Source: Streptomyces sp. NRRL B-1347
GTDB lineage: Bacteria; Actinomycetota; Actinomycetes; Streptomycetales; Streptomycetaceae
DNA: 64,000 nucleotides
Direction of reading: 5' to 3'
Assembly (NCBI RefSeq): GCF_000720325.1
Contig: NZ_JOJM01000019.1
Span: forward strand, 95,290 to 159,289
Shown: positions 40,859 through 47,999 of the stretch, in pieces
Layout: each line of letters begins with the position of its first letter
How positions within the stretch are numbered: position 1 is the first letter of the stretch
Program-made: the position numbers and the translations under genes
Notes under the pieces: model-generated
Told to the model about the DNA's origin: nothing
The model's input: the letters and a program-made list of their open reading frames with translations, nothing else
Database searches by the model: none

Positions 40859-43800
40859 GTGCCGGAGGAGGAAAGAGCGACGTCGGAGGCGGTGCCGGGG
40901 CCGGTGGACTTCCAGGTGCTCGGGCCGCTCGGCGCCCGCGACGACCAGGGGCGCGCCCTCGACCTGAAGGGGCCGCGGCACCGTGCCGTGCTCGCCCGGC
41001 TGCTCGTCGCCCGGCGCAGGACGGTCCCCGTGAGCTGGCTCGTCGACGACCTGTGGGACGAGCCGCCGCCGACCGCCGTCGGCACGATCCGCACGTTCGT
41101 GGGGGCGCTGCGCAAGGCCGTCGAACCCGGGCGGGCCCGGCGGGCGCCCGCCCGCCTCCTGGTGACGGCCGGGCCCGGCTACGCGCTCCTCGCCGCGCCG
41201 GACGCGGTGGACGCCTGGCGGTTCGAGACGGCCGTACGGGACGCGGGCCTGCTCCTCGACGGCGGCGGCCCGGTGCCGGGGGAGGCGCTCGCCGCCCTGG
41301 ACGGGGCGCTCGCCCTGTGGCGCGGCCCCGCCTACGCCGAGTGGGCCGACGCCGACTGGGCCCGCGCCGAGGTGGCCCGCCTGGACGGCCTGCGCCTGCT
41401 CGCCGTGGAGCGCCGCGCCCGCCTCGCCCTCGCCCTCGGCCGGGCCGCGGAGGCGGCCCTGGACCTGGAGTCCCACGCCGCGGCCCACCCCTGGCGGGAG
41501 GAGGCGTGGGGCCTCCTCGCCCTCGCGCTGTACCGGGCGGGGCGCCAGGGGGACGCCCTCGCCGCGCTGCGCCGGGCGCGCGCGACGCTCGCCGGGGAGC
41601 TGGGCGTGGACCCGGGCGAGGGGCTGCGGCGCCTGGAGGCGGAGATCCTGGCGCAGACGGTGCCCGCCGTACGGGAAACGGCTGCCCCCGGCCTACGGGA
41701 CACGGCGGCCCCCGCCGCACCCGACCCGAGCGACGCGGCCGCGCGGGACACGACCGCCCTCGCCGCGCGGGACGCGGCCGCCCTGCTCGGCCGGGCCGCC
41801 GAGACCGCCGCTCTCGAAGCCGCCGCGCACACCGCCGCGCGCACCGGCCGGTTCACCCTCGCCCTGCTCTCCGGCGAGGCGGGCGCGGGCAAGACCGCTC
41901 TGGCCCGGGACCTCACGGACCGCCTGGGCGCGGCGGCCTGGACGGCGGCCTGGGGGCGGGTGCCGGAGGGCGAGGCCGTCCCTGCCGGGTGGCCCTGGGC
42001 GGAGGCCCTGGGGGAACTCGGCATGCCCGTGGGGGAGTTGACTGCTGTCCCGGACGGGCCCGGCGGCGGTGACCCGGCCGCGCGGCGGCTGCGGCGGCGC
42101 CGGTGGGTGGGCGAGCGGCTTGCCTCCCTCGCCGCGCGCGGGCGGCCGCTGCTGCTCGTCCTCGACGATCTGCACTGGGCCGACGAGGAGTCCCTCGACC
42201 TGCTCGCCGGGCTCGCGGCGGCGCCGCCCGCGGCGCCCGTGCTCGTCGTCGGCACGTACCGCGACACCGAAGTCCCGCCCGTGCTCGCCGCGTTCCTGGG
42301 GCGCGCGGCGCGGGCCGAGCCGGTGCGGGTGCGCGTGGCCGGGCTCGCCGAAGGCCCCGTACGGGACCTGGTGGCGGCTGTCTCCGGGCGGGACGTCGAC
42401 GCCGCGACCGCCCGCGCCGTGCGCCGCCGCAGCGGCGGCAACCCCTTCTTCGTGCGCGAACTCGCCCGCCTGTACGCCGCCGACGGCGCCGCGGCCCTGT
42501 CCCGGGTCCCCGTCGGCGTACGGGACCTCGTGCGCGCCCGCCTCGGCACCCTCGGGCCGGAGGCGCGCACGGTGCTGCGGCTCGCCGCCGTCGTCGGGGC
42601 GGAGGCCGACCTGGACGTGCTGTGCGCCCTCGCCGGTGCCGAGGAGGTCGTCCTGGACGCGGTGGAGGCGGCGACCGCGGCCGGGTTCCTCGTCGCGCCC
42701 GACGAGGGACGGCTCGCCGCCGAACAGGTGAGGTTCGCGCACGCGCTGGTCCACGAGACGGTGTACGACGACCTGTCGCGGCCGCGCCGCGCCCGGCTGC
42801 ACACGGCGGTCGCCGAGACCCTGGAGCGGCTGCGGCCCGAGGCTTCCGACGCCCTCGCCCACCACTACGTCAGCGCGGGCACGCGCGCGACGGCCGCCCG
42901 CGCCGTCACCCACGCGAGCCGCGCCGCCCGCCGCGCCGAGGCCGCGGGGGCGCCGCACCGGGCCCGGCGGCTGTGGGGCGCGGCCCTCGACGCGTACGAC
43001 CGCGGCGCGCCGGAGCGGGACCCCGCCGCACGCCTCACCCTGCTCATGGGCCTCGTCCGCGGCCTCGCCGTCACCGGCGGTCTCGCCGCGGCCCGGCGGT
43101 ACCGGGCGGAGGCGCTGGACGCCGCCGAGGCCGCCGGCGACCCGGAGCTCACGGCCCGCGTCATCGGCGCCTTCGATGTGCCCGGCATCTGGGCCCGCAA
43201 CGACGACGAGGAGCTGTCCCGGCGCGTCGTGGCCGCCGCCCGGCACGCCCTCGGCGCGCTGCCCGACGACGGGACGCGGGCCCGCCGGACCACCCGCTGC
43301 CGCCTCCTGGCGGGCGTCGCCATGGAGACCCGCGGGGACACCACGGGCGCGGGCGCCGACGCGGCCCGCGCGGCGGAGGCCCTCGCGCGGGAGCTCGCCG
43401 CCGAGGCCGGGGACGAACACCCCGACCAGGACGCCGCGTTGCTCGCGTACGCGCTCAACGGCCGCTTCCTGCACACCTTCCAGCGCCCCGGACACGCCCC
43501 CGAGCGCGCCCGCGTCGGCGCGGAGCTGGTCGCCCTCGCCGCCCGCCACGGGCTCGTCGGCTTCGAGGTCCTCGGCCACCTCATGCTGATCCAGGCCCAC
43601 AGCGCCCGCGCCGACTTCGTCCGCGCCGACGCCGCGGCGGCCGCCGCGGACCGGCTCGCCGAGCGGTACGGGCTGCCGCTCGTGGGCGTGTTCACGTCCT
43701 GGTACGCCGCGCTGCGCGCCGCCGTCGCCGGGCGCGCCGACGAGGCGGAGGCCGCGTACCGGAGCGCCGCGGCGCGGCTGCGCGGCAGCGGGATGAGCGG

Positions 43801-44188
43801 TATGCCGGAGGACGGGCTGCTGCGCCTCGCCCTGGCGTGCCTGGGCGCGACGGCCGACGCCGACGTGCCCGAGTCGGGGCAGCTCCTCGACGTACGGCTC
43901 TGTCTGCGGGCCCGTGCCGCCGCGCGCTCGGGGGACACGGCGGCCATGGCGGACGCGTACCGGCTGCTGCTGCCCGCCGAGGACGAGCTGGCGGGCGCGG
44001 GCAGCGGCCTCGTCGCGCTCGGGCCCGTCGCCCAGGAGCTCGGGGACCTGGCCGTGGCCCTGGGGCGGCCCGCCGCCGCCCACTACCGGGCCGCCCTCGC
44101 CGTCGCCGAACGCGCCGGGGCCCCGCACTGGGCGGCCGCCGCACGGACCGCGCTCGCGGCGGTGCGAGGATGCGGCGGTGAACTCTGA
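40859..44188 (+). CDS. Giant BTAD/SARP-type regulator with AAA ATPase and helical repeats
   Basis: The product is 1109 residues from GTG 40859. Residues 12-105 are an OmpR-type winged helix (VDFQVLGPLGARDDQGRALD), about 110-260 a bacterial transcriptional activation domain (BTAD). An AAA ATPase follows with Walker A GEAGAGKT at 339-346 and Walker B LLLVLDDLHWADEES. The C-terminal half is TPR-like helices. These are cluster-type activators, with the ATPase and TPR parts probably sensing a ligand. TACGTT lies 6 nt before the GTG, so a leaderless mRNA is likely. The divergent dehalogenase-like gene is a candidate target. Its end overlaps the next gene by 11 bp. Confidence 0.88.
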   Translation: MPEEERATSEAVPGPVDFQVLGPLGARDDQGRALDLKGPRHRAVLARLLVARRRTVPVSWLVDDLWDEPPPTAVGTIRTFVGALRKAVEPGRARRAPARLLVTAGPGYALLAAPDAVDAWRFETAVRDAGLLLDGGGPVPGEALAALDGALALWRGPAYAEWADADWARAEVARLDGLRLLAVERRARLALALGRAAEAALDLESHAAAHPWREEAWGLLALALYRAGRQGDALAALRRARATLAGELGVDPGEGLRRLEAEILAQTVPAVRETAAPGLRDTAAPAAPDPSDAAARDTTALAARDAAALLGRAAETAALEAAAHTAARTGRFTLALLSGEAGAGKTALARDLTDRLGAAAWTAAWGRVPEGEAVPAGWPWAEALGELGMPVGELTAVPDGPGGGDPAARRLRRRRWVGERLASLAARGRPLLLVLDDLHWADEESLDLLAGLAAAPPAAPVLVVGTYRDTEVPPVLAAFLGRAARAEPVRVRVAGLAEGPVRDLVAAVSGRDVDAATARAVRRRSGGNPFFVRELARLYAADGAAALSRVPVGVRDLVRARLGTLGPEARTVLRLAAVVGAEADLDVLCALAGAEEVVLDAVEAATAAGFLVAPDEGRLAAEQVRFAHALVHETVYDDLSRPRRARLHTAVAETLERLRPEASDALAHHYVSAGTRATAARAVTHASRAARRAEAAGAPHRARRLWGAALDAYDRGAPERDPAARLTLLMGLVRGLAVTGGLAAARRYRAEALDAAEAAGDPELTARVIGAFDVPGIWARNDDEELSRRVVAAARHALGALPDDGTRARRTTRCRLLAGVAMETRGDTTGAGADAARAAEALARELAAEAGDEHPDQDAALLAYALNGRFLHTFQRPGHAPERARVGAELVALAARHGLVGFEVLGHLMLIQAHSARADFVRADAAAAAADRLAERYGLPLVGVFTSWYAALRAAVAGRADEAEAAYRSAAARLRGSGMSGMPEDGLLRLALACLGATADADVPESGQLLDVRLCLRARAAARSGDTAAMADAYRLLLPAEDELAGAGSGLVALGPVAQELGDLAVALGRPAAAHYRAALAVAERAGAPHWAAAARTALAAVRGCGGEL

Positions 44189-44564
44189 AGAGACGTGCGC
44201 GTACGTACGCTTCGAGTCGCCCCGGCGTCACGAACGCGGCCACTTCCCGGGCGTGTTCGCCCTGGCCAACGGGCTCGCCAGGGACGGGCGGCTGACCGCG
44301 GCGCAGCAGCGCTTCTGGCGCGCGGGCAACGACTGGTACGACGCCGCGTACACGACGCCCGACGCGTCCTTCTACGACCCCGAGCGGTACCCCGGCGCCG
44401 TCTCCTGGTTCAAGGCCACCGCCACCCACCTCATCGAGCGGGTCCCCGGCTATCTGGAGCTGCTCGCCGCGCACGGCGTGCCGTGCCGGGAGGTGCGGTC
44501 CGCCGATCCCGGGCGGGTGATCTACGAGGACGACGTCCAGGTCGTCGTCGTACCGCACGGCTGA
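44178..44564 (+). CDS. Small conserved protein of unknown function
   Basis: The product is 128 residues from GTG 44178, overlapping the end of the BTAD regulator by 11 bp, so the two are probably co-translated. The first half is basic and aromatic (RFESPRRHERGHFPGVFALANG, WRAGNDWYDAAYTTPD), the second acidic-hydrophobic (VIYEDDVQVVVVP). No signal, helix-turn-helix or membrane segment is present. It is soluble, function unknown. A 13-bp tandem array begins 26 bp after its stop codon. Confidence 0.72.
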   Translation: MNSEETCAYVRFESPRRHERGHFPGVFALANGLARDGRLTAAQQRFWRAGNDWYDAAYTTPDASFYDPERYPGAVSWFKATATHLIERVPGYLELLAAHGVPCREVRSADPGRVIYEDDVQVVVVPHG

Positions 44565-44590
44565 GAGGCGCGTACCGCGCTGTCGAAGCC

Positions 44591-44642
44591 TTCGTACGAA
44601 AGGTTCGTACGAAGGGCGCGTACGAAGGGTGCGTATCGCCCG
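44591..44642. repeat. 13-bp tandem array with TTCGTACGAA palindromes, four copies
   Basis: Units 44591-44603, 44604-44616, 44617-44629 and 44630-44642 follow (T/C)(T/G)CGTACGAAGGG, with the last most diverged. The first two contain the perfect palindrome TTCGTACGAA. The array lies between a gene end and the promoter of a response regulator. Confidence 0.88.
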
Positions 44643-44719
44643 TCCGCGGGTTATGAGGATCCTGTCAGGGCGCGGACGCGGCGACCGGAATCGGGCGGCC
44701 GCCGCCTATGCTCGGGCGC

Positions 44720-45505
44720 ATGTGCGCATTTGTCCTGGTCGCGGAGGACGACGAGAAGCAGGCCGACCTCATCCGCCGCTATCTGGAGCGCGAGGGGCAC
44801 ACCGTCGGCGTGGCCCACGACGGGCGCACCGCGCTGGAGCGGGTCCGGCTGCACGACCCCGACCTGCTGATCCTCGACGTGATGATGCCGGAGATCGACG
44901 GGCTCGGCGTGACCCGCGTGCTGCGGTCGGACCCGGCGCCCGGAACGCAGGGGCCCGGGCGCGGCACCGGCACGCTGCCCATCCTCATGCTCACCGCCCG
45001 CTCCACGGAGGACGACCTGCTGCTCGGCCTCGACCTGGGCGCCGACGACTACCTCACCAAGCCGTACAGCCCCCGCGAGCTGATGGCCCGCGTCCGCACC
45101 CTGCTGCGCCGGGCCAGCGGGGCCGCGCACCGGCCGCCGCCCGAGGCGGACCCGATGGTGCTGCGCGCGGGCGGCCTCGTCGTGGACGCGCTGCGGCACG
45201 AGGTGACCGTGGACGGGCAGCGGGTGGAGTGCACCCCGGGCGAGTTCGAGCTGCTCGCCGCGATGGCGGCGGAGCCGGAGCGGGTGTTCACGCGCCCACA
45301 GCTGCTCGACCGGATCCACGGCTCGTCGGGGTACATATCGGTCCGCACCGTGGACGTGCACGTACTGAATCTGCGCAAGAAGATCGAGGACAATCCGCGC
45401 ACGCCGCAGCGGCTCGTCACGGTCTTCGGGGTGGGGTACAAGCTGGTCGCGTACCGGGATCCGGGCGCGGCCGCGGGCGGGGCGGCGGGCCGTCGTGGGG
45501 CGTAA
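44720..45505 (+). CDS. OmpR-family response regulator
   Basis: The product is 261 residues from ATG 44720; ATG 44708 is less likely because TATGCT at 44707-44712 looks like a -10 box 7 nt upstream of 44720. The receiver has LVAEDDEKQAD, the phosphoacceptor in LLILDVMMPEIDG and the Lys in YLTKPYSPREL. The C-terminal winged helix has PGEFELLAAMAAEPERVFTR and ISVRTVDVHVLNLRKKI. It overlaps the kinase gene downstream by 11 bp. The type is close to MprA/MtrA-like envelope-stress regulators, which is inference only. Confidence 0.93.
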   Translation: MCAFVLVAEDDEKQADLIRRYLEREGHTVGVAHDGRTALERVRLHDPDLLILDVMMPEIDGLGVTRVLRSDPAPGTQGPGRGTGTLPILMLTARSTEDDLLLGLDLGADDYLTKPYSPRELMARVRTLLRRASGAAHRPPPEADPMVLRAGGLVVDALRHEVTVDGQRVECTPGEFELLAAMAAEPERVFTRPQLLDRIHGSSGYISVRTVDVHVLNLRKKIEDNPRTPQRLVTVFGVGYKLVAYRDPGAAAGGAAGRRGA

Positions 45506-47645
45506 GGCCTGGCGGCGCGGCGAACGGCCGCCGGCGGGCGGGGGCCCGGCCGGGGACGCCCTGACCGGGGACGCCCTGACCGGGGACGCCCTGACCGGGG
45601 ACGCCCGGACCGGTGAGGCCCGGACCGGTGAGGCCCGGACCGGTGAGGCCCCGGTCCGCACCCGGATACCCGTGCGCAAGAGCCTCCTCACCCGGCTGCT
45701 CGCGGTGTCCGTGCTCGTGTCCGTGCTGTCCATCGCCGCCACCGCCTGGCTCGCCGCGCAGACCACGTCCGGGGCCATCCGGCAGGAGCAGGGGCAGGTG
45801 CTCGCCGACGACGCGCGGATCTACGACCGGCTCCTCGGCCTCGCCGCGGGCACGCCCAACTGGCGCGGCGCCGACCGCACGGTCCGCGAGCTCTCCGCGG
45901 AGACCGGCCGGCGCATCGCCCTGACCACCCAGGACCGCGAGGTCATCGCCGACTCGGCGGCGGGCGAGAAGGGCGCGGCGGCCGGCTCCCGGCTGCCCGC
46001 GCGGGCGTCGGCGGTCGTCGACCCGCTGGCCGTGGACTCCACCCTCGCCGCGGGGCGCGACGACGACACGGCGATCGGCCTCGGCGCGGGCCGGGCCCTC
46101 GGCACCGGCACCGGCAAGGGCGCCGGTGCCGTGGACCGCATCGACCCGCGCGCCGTGGGGCCGTTCCGGCTGCCCGCCGAGGAGCGGGCGCGCCTGCGGG
46201 CGATGGCGGAGAAGTTCGTCGGCTGCGCCCAGGACACCGGCGTGTCCGCCAAGAGCGTGGAGGGGCCGAGCGGACGCACGTACCTGGAGACGGCGGGCGA
46301 CAGCGACGAGGTCATCGACTACCGGTGCGGGGCCATCGCCCTGAACGAGCCGACGAAGACCGAGCGCAAGGCGCTCGAAAAGGTCAGCGAGCTGGCCGGC
46401 GCGTGCATGCGCCGCAAGGGCACCAAGCCCGTGAAGCTGGGCCTGACCATGTCGCGCGGCGGCTCCCCGTGGCTGTACGCGGTCTCGCCTCCCGGCGGCG
46501 TTTCGCAGCCGCCGCGGGAGGGGGGCACCAAGGCGCCCGCGCCCGGCGGGGACGTGGTGGCGTCCCCCGCGCCGTCGGTCACCGGCCCCGCCGCGGCCGC
46601 CGACCCCGTCGAGGCGCTCGCCGCCAACTGCGTGGACAGCGCGCGCCGCGAGCAGCTCGGCCCGTACGTCTCCTCGCCCGCGCTGCTCTTCATCACCAGC
46701 CCGGACGGCAGCCGCCCCTCCGAGAGCGGCTTCCGGCTCTCCGGCGCCAACACCGCGCGGCTCGTCGGGCTCGCCGCGGCCGTGCTCGCCCTGACCGTCG
46801 CCGTCACCGCGTTCGCCGCCACCCGCCTCACCCGGCCGCTGCGGGCGCTCACCACGGCCACGCAGCGCATGAAGACCGGCGAGGCCACCGAGCCGGTGCC
46901 CGCGCGCTCGGCGGGCGAGATCAGCCAGCTCGCCGCCGCCTTCAACGACATGGCCGCGCACCGCAAGGCCCTGGAGGAGCAGCGCAAGGCCATGGTCAGC
47001 GACGTCGCGCACGAGCTGCGTACGCCCCTTTCGAACATCCGGGGGTGGCTGGAGGCCGCCGAGGACGGTGTCGTCGCCACCGATCCCGAGCTGGTCACCT
47101 CGCTCCTGGAGGAGGCGCTGCTCCTCCAGCACATCGTGAACGACCTCCAGGACCTCGCCGCCGCCGACGCCGGGACGCTGCGGCTGCACCGGGAGCCCGC
47201 GTGCGCGGCCGACCTCGCCGAGCAGGTCGTGGCCGCGCACCAGGCGCGGGCCGACGCGGCGGGCGTACGGCTCTCCGCCCGCGCGGAGGGCGACCCGTGG
47301 CTGACCGCCGACCCGCTGCGGCTGCGGCAGGCCATCGGGAACCTCGTCTCCAACGCGGTCCGGCACACGCCCGCCGGGGGCAGCGTCACGGTCACCTCCC
47401 GCGTCGTCTCGGGGCGGGTGGCCATCGAGGTCGCCGACACGGGGACGGGGATCGCCGCCGCGGATCTCCCGCACGTCTTCGACCGGTTCTGGCGGGCGGA
47501 CAAGTCGCGTACGCGGGCCACGGGAGGGAGCGGGCTCGGGCTCGCGATCGTACGGAACCTCGTGCAGGCGCACGGCGGCACGGTCACGGCCCGAAGCCTC
47601 CCCGGCCACGGCACGACCTTCACCCTCGACCTCCCCATCACCTAG
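45495..47645 (+). CDS. Sensor histidine kinase, HAMP/HisKA type, with pentapeptide repeat at N-terminus
   Basis: The product is 716 residues from GTG 45495. A cytoplasmic leader carries seven pentapeptides (GDALT then GEART), then a membrane helix (LLAVSVLVSVLSIAATAWLA) and an extracytoplasmic domain of about 340 residues with several Cys (FVGCAQD, YRCGAI, GACMRRKG, ANCVDS). A second helix follows, then HAMP (RPLRALTTATQRMKTG), the His box SDVAHELRTPLSNI, and HATPase boxes LVSNAVRHTP, ADTGTGIAA, GGSGLGLAIV. The large Cys-containing sensor suggests sensing outside the cell. It is coupled to the OmpR-type regulator. Confidence 0.92.
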   Translation: MGRKAWRRGERPPAGGGPAGDALTGDALTGDALTGDARTGEARTGEARTGEAPVRTRIPVRKSLLTRLLAVSVLVSVLSIAATAWLAAQTTSGAIRQEQGQVLADDARIYDRLLGLAAGTPNWRGADRTVRELSAETGRRIALTTQDREVIADSAAGEKGAAAGSRLPARASAVVDPLAVDSTLAAGRDDDTAIGLGAGRALGTGTGKGAGAVDRIDPRAVGPFRLPAEERARLRAMAEKFVGCAQDTGVSAKSVEGPSGRTYLETAGDSDEVIDYRCGAIALNEPTKTERKALEKVSELAGACMRRKGTKPVKLGLTMSRGGSPWLYAVSPPGGVSQPPREGGTKAPAPGGDVVASPAPSVTGPAAAADPVEALAANCVDSARREQLGPYVSSPALLFITSPDGSRPSESGFRLSGANTARLVGLAAAVLALTVAVTAFAATRLTRPLRALTTATQRMKTGEATEPVPARSAGEISQLAAAFNDMAAHRKALEEQRKAMVSDVAHELRTPLSNIRGWLEAAEDGVVATDPELVTSLLEEALLLQHIVNDLQDLAAADAGTLRLHREPACAADLAEQVVAAHQARADAAGVRLSARAEGDPWLTADPLRLRQAIGNLVSNAVRHTPAGGSVTVTSRVVSGRVAIEVADTGTGIAAADLPHVFDRFWRADKSRTRATGGSGLGLAIVRNLVQAHGGTVTARSLPGHGTTFTLDLPIT
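45551..45655. repeat. 15-bp in-frame tandem array in the sensor kinase gene, seven copies
   Basis: Seven 15-bp units from CGGGGACGCCCTGAC to CGGTGAGGCCCGGAC encode (G-[DE]-A-[LR]-T)n. Three GDALT units precede one GDART and three GEA(R)-type units, so the array grew by two separate expansions. Confidence 0.93.
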
Positions 47646-47999
47646 GCCCCGGCCGATGAGATCCAGCCCGTCCGGCGTTTGAGGACAAGCGCGTCAGCGC
47701 GGGGTTTGAGGCGGAGCCGACGATCCGGGAGAGGGGAGGGAGGCCCGGCCGCTCAGGGGCCGTGGGGGCTCGGCCCCGGCCGCCGGGGGCCGGGGGCGGC
47801 GGAGGTTTGGGCGGACCCGGCCGCGGCGGCGACACTCCCCCGAGCCACGCGCCAAGCGCATGCACCGGCGGGGCCAGGTCCGATGCAGGGATCAGATCAG
47901 GCCGCGCCAACAGATGGCTAACATGGGCCCAACGGCCCCCGTTTTGGCGTGGCCGCGACAGCCAACGGGGGCTGCGGGCACTGGGGGAGTAGGGCACGC
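47646..47999. repeat. Intergenic region with a Streptomyces dispersed repeat
   Basis: The 354-bp gap after the kinase gene begins with a dispersed element at 47664-47700 (CAGCCCGTCCGGCGTTTGAG and on). It recurs at 50982-51020 and is, from memory, common in Streptomyces intergenic DNA. The rest is GC-rich with GGC/GCC runs and no clear gene. GGGGGAG at about 47985 serves the following regulator. Confidence 0.65.
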
